A DNA stretch of 64,000 nt, from the NCBI RefSeq assembly GCF_011397635.1, contig NC_064759.1:17012428-17076427 (forward strand). Reading direction: 5' to 3'. The position numbers were made by a program, and so were the translations under genes. Every line of letters begins with the position of its first letter. The first letter of the stretch is position 1. Of the stretch, positions 1 to 12,510 are shown piece by piece. Source of the DNA: Epinephelus fuscoguttatus (Eukaryota; Chordata; Actinopteri; Perciformes; Serranidae). The notes beneath the pieces were generated by a model that had not been told where the DNA came from, did no database searches, and saw only the letters and a list, made by a program, of their open reading frames with translations.

Positions 1-119
1 TGGGCATGGAGAACATTGGGGGCATCTTTGTGGTGCTGATCTGTGGCCTCATCATTGCTGTGTTTGTGGCCATTATGGAGTTTGTGTGGTCGACACGCCG
101 CTCTGCAGAGACCGATGAG
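1..119 (+). CDS. GRIK5: GRIK5 (kainate receptor KA2) penultimate coding exon, 5' end cut by window
   Basis: This exon encodes the last transmembrane helix (M4) of a kainate-type ionotropic glutamate receptor subunit and the start of its cytoplasmic tail. The window opens inside a codon that reads as Leu-Gly-Met-Glu-Asn-Ile-Gly-Gly. A hydrophobic helix follows ([16 protein letters not shown]), then the strongly conserved [11 protein letters not shown] segment of KA2. The exon ends after GAT GAG at 119, followed by the donor GTATGC, in phase 0. The next exon also starts in phase 0 with VSVCQE, which matches the family. KA2 subunits assemble with GluK1-3 subunits into glutamate-gated cation channels in neuronal membranes. 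Identification comes from recalled family sequence and is firm; the remaining exons lie to the left. Confidence 0.95.
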
Positions 120-206
120 GTATGCCCCCATACCTGCCCTCGCCGACCCCACAGACACACCCCAGTAGGTTCCCATGGCATCCCGCCAACCCTTTTGATT
201 ATGTTG

Positions 207-241
<35 letters not shown>

Positions 242-1444
242 GTGTGAGAGTGGGTAGATTTCTTTCAGCTTCTGCCTCCATTTGAATGTTTTTGTTTGTG
301 TGCGCTCTAACATTTGAAGTTCAGTGTGTTATGTGCATGCGAGATTAGAGGAATGTTCAAGTATGCGGCTCTGAACTGCTGTAGTGTCCAAAATGTAAAT
401 AACAAATAGCGAATTTTGACTTTGCATGTCCTGCCTTTTTTTTTTTTTTGGAAGTCATTGTGGCCTTTTAGTGTTTGGTGTTTAACAGTATGGCAGCAAG
501 TGTTTGTGAGCTAAACTTGATGGTACGGATAAGCAATATTGAGAAATGCCAATATTTGCTTGCATAAAGAAGTAGTGTGATCTTTTTCCCTGGCATTAAA
601 TGTCATGATGTATCTTCTTTTACATGCCTCACATGTACGCTGGTATTCTTCGTTTCCATTCTTGGATTACTTCTCACCCATTTCACTGTGTGTCTCCCTC
701 TCTGTCTCTCTCAAACACACACAACTCCTGTCATCAGTGTCTGTTCTCCGATAATGAATATTGTTTCTGTTTATGTGAGCACATGACTTTTTTTTTTAAT
801 TATGATTTCAATGAGAATGTTGTTTGTTTGTAGTGGACATGTTGATGCATTTTGTCCGTCATGTGTGCAAACTACAGTGGTCATGCTGTTGGAATGATGA
901 CAAAGATCTGTGGGTGTCTTACCGTGCGTGTGTGAGGGTGTGTGTGAGTGTGCCTTTGTGTATGTGCACCTGAGTTCGCAGGCCTGCCTGTCCGTTCATA
1001 GTGCATAGTGCCATAATGAAGTGCCCATGAACTAAACAACATTTTGGTGTTTTGTGTGTTTGGATTGTAATAACTCTCTCTGCTCCTTGGATATTCTCCC
1101 ATCTCTATCCGTCTCCACATCCTTCCCCATCACCTCCTTGTTTCTTTTTTCAAACCATCCCTCCATTTGTTGATCTCTGTGCCCTCGCTTCTCCTACGAC
1201 TTTTTCTTTTCCCATGCCTTACTGTGTCTGTTCCTTCTGCCTTGTTCTCGCCTTGTTCTTCTTCTTTTTTTTTTTGCTTTTCCTTTCACCTCTCTTGTTT
1301 TCCCTCCGCTCTCCTATTTATGTACTGCCTTACCACTGTCTTGTTCTGCTGCCTGCCTACTTTGTGTCTGTGGCGTCCCTCCTACCTTTGCCTCCTTCCC
1401 TTCCGTCTTTCCCTCTTTCCTCCCTCGTTCCTTCTCTCCTGTAG
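120..1444 (+). other. GRIK5: Last intron of GRIK5
   Basis: The intron begins GTATGC at 120 and ends in a long pyrimidine-rich tract (about 1,080-1,440) followed by TCCTGTAG at 1,444. It holds a (GT)n microsatellite near 210-238. The open frames across 1,052-1,466 come from the pyrimidine-rich acceptor tract and are not coding. Confidence 0.9.
210..238. repeat. (GT)n microsatellite
   Basis: About 14 uninterrupted GT units in the GRIK5 intron. Confidence 0.95.
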
Positions 1445-2080
1445 GTGTCTGTCTGTCAGGAGATGATCACAGAGTTCCGAAACGCCGTCTCCTGTAAGAA
1501 GAGCTCCCGTATGCGCCGCCGTCGGCCCCTCAGCAGCTCCGTGGCCCTGCGCCATCCCACACGCATAGCCCTGGGGGCCCCTCGGCCCCTGCGCCTCGTC
1601 CGGGAGATGCGCCTCAGCAACGGCAAGCTCTACAGTGGAGCTGGCCCGCTGACAGGTGGAGCTGGAGGTGGAGGAGGTGGAGCAGGAGGGGCAGGGCCTC
1701 CTGACCTGGGCCCAGGGCCCCAGCGGATCCTAGATGATCCACTAGGGGCCAACACCACCCCTCCTCCACCAGCCCCTACCCCTGTGATGCTGCCTGCCCG
1801 CAGCTGCACCCACGTGCGGATCTGCCAGGAGTGTCGGAGGATCCAGAGCCTGAGATCAGGCAGCAGTATAGGATCAACCTCAACAAGAATACCACCTTCA
1901 TCAGCACCCCTGCCCAGGCTGCCCCCGCCCCCACCCCCATCCTCATCCAACACAGACAGTGAGGGCGGAGGGGGGCCCAGTCCAAGGCGGCTACACCACA
2001 GCCCTCCGCCTCATACTTCCCGACCCATTCCACCTCCACAGAACAGCAACACCACAGATCTACTGGGTGACCAGGACTGA
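1445..2080 (+). CDS. GRIK5: GRIK5 terminal coding exon (cytoplasmic C-terminal tail)
   Basis: Terminal exon of 211 codons plus TGA at 2,078-2,080. It starts with VSVCQEM right after the acceptor, in phase with the preceding exon. Recognisable KA2 tail blocks are HAVSC-like NAVSCKKSS, the arginine cluster MRRRRP (the arginine-rich ER-retention element known from mammalian KA2), REMRLSNGKLYS, and CTHVRICQECRRIQ near the middle. These conserved islands are separated by low-complexity Gly-rich (about residues 72-85) and Pro/Ser-rich stretches that look intrinsically disordered. The tail ends TDLLGDQD. Base composition is very GC-rich compared with the AT-rich flanks, so reverse-strand open frames here are composition artefacts. 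Confidence 0.95.
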   Translation: MSVCQEMITEFRNAVSCKKSSRMRRRRPLSSSVALRHPTRIALGAPRPLRLVREMRLSNGKLYSGAGPLTGGAGGGGGGAGGAGPPDLGPGPQRILDDPLGANTTPPPPAPTPVMLPARSCTHVRICQECRRIQSLRSGSSIGSTSTRIPPSSAPLPRLPPPPPPSSSNTDSEGGGGPSPRRLHHSPPPHTSRPIPPPQNSNTTDLLGDQD

Positions 2081-2889
2081 GACCAGAAGTAGTGTGCAGG
2101 GTGAGAGGGCAGTTGATGTGACTGAGGACCATTTGTGCTGCTGAGAGAAACACTTGTTTCCACAGATTAAATTTATTGGAGAACGAAATGAGGGAGTGAT
2201 GGAGGAAAAAAATTAACTCGGCAACGTAAGCCAATGGAAGATGAGACGGCCTTTAAAAGGAGAATGAAGGCAAACCATGACCCTTTCTCCAGCTGAGCTC
2301 GAGGCTTACAGATACAGAACTTTATACGAGCATGCTGTGAGATGGTCGTCAGTTAAGCTTCGTAATCAACTGAAGAACAGTTCAGTTGGGACGAATCTGA
2401 GCGGAAATGCACATGACAAGATGATGGTTTTCATTGGCCTTCTTTTTCTCTCCTTACTCCCCCTCTCACTCCTTTAGATTTGAGGGTGCTGGTTTTGTCC
2501 TGCAGACACTTCCCTGGAAGGTAACTACCCCTCTAGTAAAATGAAGCCTTGTTGGAGGACATACTGTATCCGTATGTGATTTAAAACAGCAACTAAAAGA
2601 CTTCCAGAGAATTATTTCCTGTTGTTTTTTTCTTTTGTTGTCTTTCTTGTTTTGTTACCATTGTTCTAAGTGGGAATTACAGAGTTAAATACAGACTACG
2701 TGTGACAATATGGTGGGTTATAACATACTAAGAAACTCAACTGCGGCTAATTGTGTTCACGAGTTTTGTGTCCCTCCCTGTGCCCCATAGCTGCTTTCTG
2801 GATGGTATCAGGGAAGGTGGATGAAATGACTTCAAGACGGCAACATAATGCAAACGGTAGAAGAGGAAACTGTCGGTCTGCCTTTCTTT

Positions 2890-2926
<37 letters not shown>

Positions 2927-4385
2927 CAATGTGCTCCCTGTAAGTCTGTCTGTAACTACTCAAAGTGAGGAGAACCATGTATCCAGCAACGGCACCCTTC
3001 TACAAATGTAAGATAATCAGACAGCTGCAAAAAAAAAAAAAAAAAAGGAGAAAGAGCAAGAGGCTTTGAAATGTGAAATTAATGTCCCTCGTTATCCTGG
3101 GTAACACTTGCCAAGTCTTTACTTCTTTTTCACCTCTGTTCACACAGCGTGGAGGAGATAGAGAGACCGGGGCGAGGCAGAGCCAGAGAGCCAAGATAGA
3201 GGAGAACAGAAAGAGAGGAGATAGAAGGAGGCAGAGAGTGAAAAGGACACTACTGAATTTGAATTAGAAATCCCTAACTGAACTACTTCCATTATTAGAT
3301 CTGTCCTGATCTGTTAATTCTGGGCATCTTTTAAGGGGCTTGTTAATGCGCCAGCAGGCTGTAGCTACAGCTTCTTCCCTTCTCTCTGTTTAACTGACAG
3401 ACTTGGCCTTCCTCAGTGGAGGCTCCTGCCAGAGTGATAGACTCAACATAGCCTTGTCAATACTGTCTCAAGCTTTTGATCGCCTAATTACTCCCCTCGG
3501 TGGCGGGGGACTCATTCAGGAGGGGCTGAACACAGGGAAACATGCTGATAAATAGATTTAGAAGAAATACATGTTTTTCACTCCGGCTGCGAAGGGAACC
3601 TGGTTTCTTTTAATTATGCTGTTAATGTTAAAGTCCTGCTGTTTTGTTAAACTCCAACTGAAGCTAAACACTACAGTTTATTAGCGCGGTGCTTAAAGGG
3701 AACACACTGGTGGATTTGCATGTTTTAGTCCTTTAACTTTAAATTGTGCACACTTTATGTTATTGCTGATGATTATTGCAGGCAAACCAGAAGTTTCTAA
3801 ACCGATTTCCAATCTCCCAAGTAGCTTTCATGGCAAGTTATTGCGGTGTAATCACAAAGAACATTAGAGACAAGGCTGGTTGTATTTTTTTCTTGTTGTG
3901 GACAAATCCAGTGAAAACACCAAAACTAACAATGAGCTGATCTCAGTAGCCAAAGCCTCATGTAGCTTATTCCTCTGTGCTATCGACCTCCATTGTTTAA
4001 AACGCATTAATGAGTCACACCGCTGCACTGGTTTGAGTAATGTTTGCTAAAAACAATTAAAAAATTAATATATTTGTGCCCATTTTTTTAAGAGTTAGGT
4101 CTTCTGTGGGACTAAAGGCGCTGAGTGTCACTAACAGGCTGCAGAAGCTGGAAACTATGGTGAGATAGATCAACACATTAATGGTTTTTGGTCTTTTCAT
4201 GGACTTTTGTTGACAACACTGGCAGCCTAATCCTTCAAAGTCTGCTTTAATTGTAGGGAAAATAAATGCTGAATGTGTTGAGGCCACCAGGTTGCAGATC
4301 AATCATCGTATTTATTCAAATGTAATTAAGTACTTGCTTCCATTGATCATCAAGGATCACTACTGAAACTGATCAGATCATTTTT
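2081..4385. other. GRIK5: GRIK5 3' UTR and flank, no gene seen
   Basis: Non-coding DNA after the GRIK5 stop. It contains a (TG)n tract at 2,894-2,924 and a poly(A) run at 3,029-3,046. I could not fix the polyadenylation site. No convincing exon on either strand. Confidence 0.6.
2894..2924. repeat. (TG)n microsatellite
   Basis: About 15 TG units. Confidence 0.95.
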
Positions 4386-5018
4386 CAGGGTGTCTGCAGG
4401 TCCTTAAAAAGTCTTAAATTCAGAGTCATTGATATTCTAAAATTTGAATTTGTGAGGTCTTAATTTGGATTTATTGAAAGGGTAGCCCCTTGAGATATAG
4501 CATCTCATTTTCAGACCTGTGGTTCCCAATTGGTCCAGCCACAGCTTCCAGATTTTTCCTTCGTCATTAGTTCAAGGTCCCCACAAATTAAAACATTCAG
4601 CGTTATACTTGCAATTGGCCATGTTGTTGAGTTAGTTAGCTGTCTGTAATTCACTCATTCTACACCGACGCCCCAAACATCTAATACCATTTATCAATTT
4701 TGTCAAGTTCTTCTGCATAAATGTCAACATTTCTGATGTTGCAAGTTTTTAAACCTACCACTGAACCTAATACTGTCTTTTAACTTGATACTTAACCTAC
4801 CTGTTGTCAAAATGTGACTTACTCACTCTAATAACTGTAAACCTACATAAAAACTACCTATAGACTGGATCACATTAATATACTACTTATCTTCATACTT
4901 AACTGCAATGCTTTAATAAGAAGAAGATCATTTGTCCAAAGATCAGATCATTTTGTTTAAAATGATCTTGAAACAGTCTTAAAAAGCATTAAAGTGTCTG
5001 ATACCTGCAGGCACCCTG
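4386..5018. mobile_element. hAT-like non-autonomous DNA element with inverted ends
   Basis: The left end starts CAGGGTGTCTGCAGGT and the right end is its near inverted repeat (ACCTGCAGGCACCCTG), about 630 bp apart. Inside, at about 4,517-4,675, is a partial copy of the CAGTGGTTCCCAACTGG repeat family seen elsewhere in the window. No clear target duplication was found. A truncated relative lies near 27,174. Confidence 0.55.
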
Positions 5019-7984
5019 GTTTTAGGTCCATACTAAATGAGGTGTGATTGGTTACTGCAGCATGACTTCCTGTTTGTTTACTCCAAACATACCTGTAATC
5101 ACTCTAATGTGCGGCTGCTGTGTCTCTGTGGTACGAACACCTCTGTGAAACGTCCCCTCAGAAACAAATGTCCTGATTTTTTTCCACAATAGCCTATCGT
5201 CCCATTTTCTTTTTTATATGTAATCATGATCAAGTGCTGGATTAGCATTTTCTGCTCCGCAGGTCATTGACTCATCAGTGTCTCAGTGTTCATTGAATCT
5301 AATCGGTTCCCGAAATATTCACTGTGGAGTGATTCACCACTTACTGAACTAGGAGGCGGTTTTAAACACACCCTTAGTTACAGTTGACATACTTTGTTCT
5401 AAAAAAAGTCTTTCTTGGTGTTTGATGGTGAGCTGATGCAACGTTTTCGACGCAAGAAATTACTGAATTCCCATCATCCTGTTCAGTGTTTGCTCATTGT
5501 TTATCTTTTATGGTTTGATGTCCTGACAGCAGATTTCATGAATGTATCAGCAGCTGATTCTCACTTCTATCAGTCAGTCAGTGTTTCCAATAGACTTTTT
5601 CTTTTCCCTTCTCCATTTGTACCACAGTTCTTGATAGTGTTGTCACGATACCAAAATGTTGACTTTGATACCAAGTTTACTGTCAGAATACGCCAATACT
5701 GAAACAATACTGATTTGATAATCGACACCAAAAAGATCAGAAACAAAATGTCCACAAGGCTTGATCACACTTTATTGTAAAACCATGAGACTGAGAGCGC
5801 ACAAGGATTTCATTCTAGTTTCATACAGTGCTAATTCAGTGCTAATCGTTGGTTATATTTACTGGATTAAATGTCAAGATTATGTATCATAGACCTGCCC
5901 TACACATTGCCCATATATTATTCTATGGAGAGTTCCAAAATCACACACTATAATTCAACCAACAGGCCGCTTACACCTTAAAGTTTCTCCAGCAAGCCAA
6001 TCACTGTGGGCGATGTTATGTTACTCGCTGTTCTTTGTGAAAATGTCAAGCCACTGTAGTTTATAAGTGACATGTAGCTAGTAGTAATATTAGCCCAATG
6101 CTATTTCACAATTTAATCATTTTGAAAAGCACCAAAATGAGACTCCCAAATAACCGTAGCTTAATACGTTTGTCGTTTTGGAACTTGTCATACTGTTAAC
6201 GATACACAGTAGGCCTCATATTGATATGTGACGCTCATGATCAGCTACATATTCCATATAATACAGCAGCTTTTCACAGCGCTACCGCTAGCTCATTGCT
6301 AACCTGTCGTGTTCTTGGTGTCTGTCACTGTCTGAGCTGCTTAGCGAGATTATGTAGTGTTTCCTCCCTTGTACGACACTGTTTTATAGCAGCTTTTACA
6401 TACAGGCGTCGTTATGTCAGTGGGTTCACCATCAGTGTCAGCTTGGTAGGCAAAATAGTCCCACTGTCGACTTCGGCCAGTTTTTTTAACCAGTACAGGG
6501 CTTTGAGGTATCATTTACGCTGTTGTTGTCAGTAGTAGACACTATGAGGTACTGCTTTTCCCTCAGTCAGAGCTAAGGGTTGCACTGTATTAACAGAGAT
6601 TAATTCTCAGCTGAAATGTCCCCTGATCACAACACATTTAACAGAACGTTGGGAAATCCTAACACTGAACCTTTTTTCACAGAAAATTACCAAAAAACTA
6701 GTCCTTGACACTCAAGAGTCTCCTCCAATGCACATAAATGTACCAGCTGTTTCACCTTGAAGTGAGGAGCTTCCTGCTGTCACCCAAACAGGAACATAAT
6801 CCCTCATTGGCTTCCCATCCATCCATTTTCAACAGTAATACAAAGTGTGTGACGCAACATGCAATCCAACCAGTTCAGCCCTTCACAAATACCCTGAAAA
6901 AGGAAACAGTGGCATTGTTGTCTGGGCCAACATTGCAGCGCTGTATGAAAGTATACATTTTGCAGCGGAACAGATTTGTCGACAGTGTCGTGCTCCAGAT
7001 AATGACTGATAACATTGTTTGCACACATTACACTGTTTCTCCGAATGATTGCTGTCAGCAGAAGCAGGCCCGGGTTTGATGTGTCTCTTCCTCTCTCTGT
7101 TTACTTCTGCCTTTGTGTTCAGAATGCTGACAAGGCAACACGAGCCAGCCCCTTTTCAGGAGAAGTCACAGTACACTCACACACACAAACACAAACAGAG
7201 ACACACTCGTCTACAACATCTTCATTTCCAATTCCCTTGTTGTCTAAAGGTTGTAAACCCACTGGTTGTTTTTTTCTTCTTTTTAAAATTTGTCTCTTTT
7301 CTGTGTCTTCTTTGGTTTGTTATGTGTACAAAATCAAAAAATCTGATATGTGACAGCACCGTGTGGCCAACACGTGGCTATCGACAGCTTTAAACCATCA
7401 GCTGAAAGCGTTTATGAGCTGCAAAGCATTGTGCGGACAGGCGAGAGGAGCGTGCAAAAATATTGCTAGTAGGAAAATTAAAGGGAAGGGAGGGTCACAA
7501 AACAAATCTGATGGGGTGTCCGAACAGTCGCTCCACAAAACAAACCTTTTTGTTTACTTTTACGTTCTTTTCTTTGGTATTTTTTCATATTTCTATACTA
7601 GTGCTAAATGGATTATTAAAACTGATGATGAATATTATGATTAAATTGTTGTTATTATTCCTATTGAAGAGCAAGAGGTTCTATAGTGTGACTGTGGGTG
7701 GAGGGTGGGGGACGGGTGGTGTTGGGATGAAGGTGCCGTGATGTTCTTCGAGAGATCGCCCTGTTGTTCAAACCTATAGACACACAAACTTCTTTTGGAA
7801 TAAAAATATTCAAACAGTCTCACAGTGGCACGTCTGTTGCTTTATGAGAGGAAGGTGTGCTGCATTTTTCCATCTCTTGTCTGATTATCTTACAGGGAAA
7901 CACTGTCATAACGCCAGGGGTGGAAGAAGTACGCAGATCTTTTACTCCATAACAAGTCCTTCATCCTCCATAAGCAAAACGTAC
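5019..7984. other. Intergenic, no gene seen
   Basis: AT-rich DNA without a supportable exon. Open frames here are short, lack family motifs and have no consistent splice context. A sharply delimited transposon begins at 7,985. Confidence 0.5.
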
Positions 7985-9577
7985 TTAAAGGAATACTTCA
8001 AATGATCACTTGTATATCAGTCACTCACCCTGTGTTATGTCAAAGTCATGCAGAAACCTTTTTTAGTTTTTCTCGCATGCCTCCGTTGAACAAAGAATCC
8101 AAAAATAGAAAATTCTTGGTGAGTTGTAATAAAAGGGGTCCGAGTTTGACAGAAACAAAACTTTATCAAAACATCAGTTGACAAACTCACACAGCTCGTG
8201 CAGTATAACTTAAGTCTCATTCATCTAGTCGTTTGCTCAGCACTTCCCAAAGAGACAGCTCTCTCCAACAGGAAACTGAATCATTAACAAAAACTGATTT
8301 TACTTTGGTGTTGTAAAAGGTTAGTTTTGCAAAGTCACACAATAGGCTAGTTCGAGATGAACTGTGCCCCCCCAGCAGGAAGCGTTGATAATAAGCCGCG
8401 TTCAGGTCGGACAGTTTCCGACACTTTCCAGCAGCCTTTAGTCTGTACAGAAAGTCACAGAAACACTCACATCCTGTTGGATCTGATGTCGATAATTAAA
8501 ATGTTATCAGACTCATATATCAGTTTGTTCTCAGTCTCTCAGTGTTTTCATCATGACAGAGTATCCTATTAAAATGCCTCACAGGCGATCTGTAATTTAT
8601 GTTCATGGCTCAACCTCTGTTTCACATAAATTCTCATGTAAATCAGCATTATATGAGTTTGCTGCTGCAGAGCGGACCTGTCCCCTCAACTACACAGGCT
8701 AAATAAATTGTGTTAATGTTTTCAGAGGAAAAAATACAAGACAACAGCTTTTATTAAAGATCAGTCAGATATAGTCAGGCCTTCATGTTATTTTAAGAAT
8801 CCTCCCATCTCACTGACCACTAGTCTTGCTAAATACTTCAGTGATTTAAACAGTCCAGTGTTAATGTACAGTAGACTCTGTATAGTTTATGATGAATGTC
8901 TTTAGTCTCTGACGACTAAACATCACCGTCAGTCACACAACATGTTTTATGTTAACAAAATAAACCTTTAAATCAGACAAATAAAATTTAAAATCGCTGA
9001 AATTTAACAAAAATGAAAAGTTTGTCTATAAAGTCATCTTGTTGAATCAACTTCTAAACCAATCAGCTGTTAGATCAGGTGAGAGCCAGGTGTTTCCCAT
9101 CATGCCCTGGGTCTTGCTCTTGCGAGATTATGACTGTATGCTTTTGTATGACATCAGAGCAAGTCGGGATGAAATCGGACACAAATCTAACCAACATGCA
9201 TCTTGCAGCGATCGCCGTTGATCCAATCTGCGCGGACGAGCCTTAAAACACTGACAAACGTCTGATTGAGGCACCGGTAAAATTGCTGTTTCTGTCAATT
9301 AAGTCTGGCTTTAAAGAGAGTATAAATAAGGGAAATACTGAGCATATGACAGGATAAATGAGACTTGGTTTATACTGCACAAATTGTGAGAGTTTGTAAA
9401 AGGTTGCTTTGATATAATTTTGCTTCTGGTTGGACCCCTATGACTTCAATTCATCAATAATTTGTTTTGGGATTCATTGGTCACCATTGAGGCATGTGAG
9501 TCTTCACAAATTAACCGTAACACGGGGTGAGTAATCAATTTACAAATGGTCATTTCGGGGGTAAAGTTTTCCTTTAA
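7985..9577. mobile_element. TTAA-flanked MITE-like element (family 1, long copy)
   Basis: Both ends carry inverted versions of the same sequence. The left end reads TTAAAGGAATACTTCAAATG and continues to an ACTCACCC block. The right end has GGGTGAGT about 40 bp inside and finishes CCTTTAA. The flanking DNA on both sides belongs to a different repeat (a GTGGAAGAAGTAC family), so this is an insertion into an older repeat. About 900 bp in the middle appear unrelated to the other copies and may be a further insertion. Related copies are at about 10,588-12,510 and 62,704-63,436. Confidence 0.6.
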
Positions 9578-10957
9578 AGTATGAAAAATAAAAGTACTGT
9601 CTTCCACTCCCTTCAAACAGCATTTACCTTATATTTCTTATGTGTCTCCTGTTGTTACGGAACTCTTCAGAACATACAAACACTGAGAAACCACAGATTT
9701 AGTAAGCTCTGTAGAAAAAATGCGTAACTTAATGAAGCAAAAGCCACTAACAACAACAAGTTATGGTTCAAAGCAAATGTGGAGACGATTTACAGTTTCC
9801 GTCAATCATCGCCAGCCTGATCTGATAAACAACCAACAGGAGTGAATATCTTAGAAGCATTACACTGATTGTAAACAAATCTTAAGCACAGACTTTTAGC
9901 AGAAAACAGATGTAACTGCACAACAAATTAAAAGATGTAATGAGCCCTTATGTTAGTCATTTTACACATTAAAAAACAACATTGAGTTCTCACGTATCCC
10001 GACAGCACAGATGGTAACTGTAATCAAATTTCTTAAGCACTAAATGTCAATATAATACAAATGAAACAACACAGGAAATAAAAAATGAGCCCGCAAGAGT
10101 GTTTCACACAGCAGTCACATATTCTGACAGCACAGAGTGAGTCTAATGGTTATGAGTCGTTTGTTTGTTTCACCTGCCATTCTCTACCTGCCCACCAGAT
10201 GCCCTCAGACCTTCCCACTGGTCCCAGTCACCTGCCCTCACCTGCACACCTGTTTCCACTCTCCCTAATCAGCCCTGCAGTACATGCACCAGCTCCTTCT
10301 CTCCAGTCAGATGCCAGTTTGTCAGTGGTGCTTCATGCCATTGCTTTCCTGTCTCTGTACTCTGCAGGAGTCTTCCCTTGAAACCTGTGTCTGCACCTGC
10401 CTGCACCTTTTCCCTGTGCCATCACCATTGCATGTGGATTTTCAGTTACTCCCATTTGTCTTCCAATCATCTGTCCCAGTGTGTCACGTTCACGTCAATG
10501 ACAGGAGCATGTAACCAGAGCCGAGGCCCCTCGACTCTGGAGCGACCTGCTGGAGGAGATCATGTAGGCCAGCTCTGTTTCTTTGTTTAAAGTAAAACTT
10601 CACCCACATAATTACCATGTTGTGTCAGTTAGAAATGCCGTGTTACCTTGAATTCATAAAGAAAAGGTTGTTTTTCTTGCATGCCTCAATGGAAAACTGT
10701 GATCATACTGATTTATTGATTGATTGGGGACCACGATGTTTACAAACTGACACAGCCTGTGCAGTATAATCCAAGTCTAACCTCCAGTCGTATGCTCAGT
10801 GCTTCCCAAACACATGCATTTTCACTAAGAAACCTTCGCTTTGGAGTCTGGCTTTGAAGAGAGAGGAGTTTCACTTTGAGTTAAGAGTTAACAGCTGGAT
10901 TAATGAGACTTGGATTATACTGCACAAGTTGTGTCAGAGTTTATAAACAAATGTTTG

Positions 10958-12385
10958 CCCCCCCATAACCTGGCTCCTTCCAGCCTTGCTGACCTGAGGT
11001 CTGTACTACGAAGCTGGTTCAACTTACCCAGGATATCTTCTTGTTATCTGGTTTGACTGACGCTAACACTGGCTGTCTGGATAACCAGTACTACAAAGTT
11101 GGTTATCAACCAGTTCAGTCAACTCTGGGTTTTCCTGTCCAGTCATGAGCATGTGAAAGATGCAGTGATGTCAATTGCGAGCAACATCATCAGAACCATG
11201 ACTGGAGGAGGCTGCTTCATATCATATGAGATGAAACGGTACCAAAAGTGTCTGAGACAGTAAAACACTGTCCAAAAATTCACCTTCGTCCAAGACTTAA
11301 ATTTCGTGCACGTATCACTGAGCTATGGGCCTATGTGACATTAGTGAAGAGTATTTTTTTTGCTGTTTAGCTGGACGATGACGAAACTACTCTGAATATG
11401 TCACATAAAACACTTTAAAATGATGCCAGACTGTTTCTGCTACTGAATTAAAGGGTGGAAAAGTAGCCTAGTTAATGACTGATGAGCTGAAATGACTGAC
11501 TGAAATCTGGCATTTATAATAACGGGAGCTGATTAACAGTGTATGGATTATTTTTACTAAAATATTTTAGTTCTCATGACGTATGTGTCTCTTGTTAATT
11601 TGAGCTGCAGTGATGAGAGAATAAAAGTAGCAGCACTATCACTGTGGACTAAAGTTAACTTTGCATAATTTCAAATCCTGCTAAATCATGTGTTTACTGT
11701 TATAAATGATCTCTCCATTTGTTAGAAGCTCTGTTTTAAAACCAGTGGAAGTAGAGCCCTGGAACAATGAAATGATTCTGCTGATCTGTAACAATATATA
11801 TATGCTCTTCTTTTTTACCTGTCACTCCAGGCATTTGTTCATGGATGCTTTTTTCTTCAGTGATCTGATTGGCCAGAGGTCGAGGTGTTGACAGGCTGTG
11901 ATCCGTTACCCTGAAGTTAACCTACTTCGGAGCAGGTTGACTGTTCAGTATAAGTTGCCACGGTGATTTATCCCGGTAAAAATAGAACCAGCTTCGGAGT
12001 ACTGAGATTTAATCCCAGAGTTACCTTGCTAACTTCAAATCCTGCGTCGTAGTACAGGCCTCTGCTCAACCCGCCACACTCCCTCCTGCAGACTCCGCTC
12101 CTCTGATGCCAACCTCCTGACCACTCTGAGAACCAAGTGCTGAACCTGAGGTGATAGAGCCTTCTCCTTAGCCGACCCCTCCCTCTGGAACTCTCTTCCC
12201 AAACACATTTGAGACTGCGCTGACCTCTCCTGATTCAAATCACTTATCAGAACAAACAGCTTTTAATGTGTGAATGATGTCGTGTGTATTTTACTGTGTT
12301 CTATTTTTCATTTTTAACTAATGTAAAGTGTCTTCGAGTACCATGAAAAGCGATCTATAAATAAAATGCATTATTATAGTTTGCT
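10958..12385 (+). mobile_element. Non-LTR retrotransposon 3' fragment, split by an insertion
   Basis: The right part (12,061-12,385) reads, with interruptions, as the C-terminal end of a fish LINE reverse transcriptase (GDRAFSLADPSLWNSLP). It is followed by a 3' end with AATAAAATGCATTATTAT. The left part (about 10,958-10,996) encodes the preceding residues. An intact reading frame is absent, so this is a relic. Confidence 0.55.
10997..12060. mobile_element. PIF/Harbinger (ISL2EU)-like DNA element
   Basis: The ends are inverted repeats: GGTCTGTACTACGAAGC at the left and GCGTCGTAGTACAGGCC at the right. These resemble the GGCCTGTACTACGAAGC termini of fish ISL2EU/Harbinger elements. It lies inside the LINE fragment. 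No transposase frame is visible, so it is non-autonomous. Confidence 0.6.
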
Positions 12386-12510
12386 GTTGTTAATCGTGGT
12401 TCCCAATCAGTAATCAATGTTAAGCATTTTCCATGGAGGCATGTTAGAAAAAGTCTTAACGACTTCAAGGTAACACGTCATGACACATTTGTTGGTCATT
12501 TGTATTGCAC

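Larger units (their letters stand above)
10588..12510. mobile_element. Family-1 MITE-like element, interrupted by nested insertions
   Basis: The left part (about 10,588-10,957) and right part (about 12,386-12,510) match the two ends of the element at 7,985-9,577. For example, they share the TGCATGCCTC-like segment and a GGAGGCATG segment in inverse orientation. The parts are separated by a LINE fragment that is itself interrupted by a PIF/Harbinger-like element. Confidence 0.5.

Noticed and set aside
1052-1466. Long open frames in the pyrimidine-rich end of the GRIK5 intron
   Set aside because: Low-complexity composition directly before a splice acceptor; no protein motif.
1630-2234. Minus-strand open frames opposite the GRIK5 terminal exon
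   Set aside because: GC-rich coding DNA opens the reverse frames; the plus-strand frame matches GRIK5.
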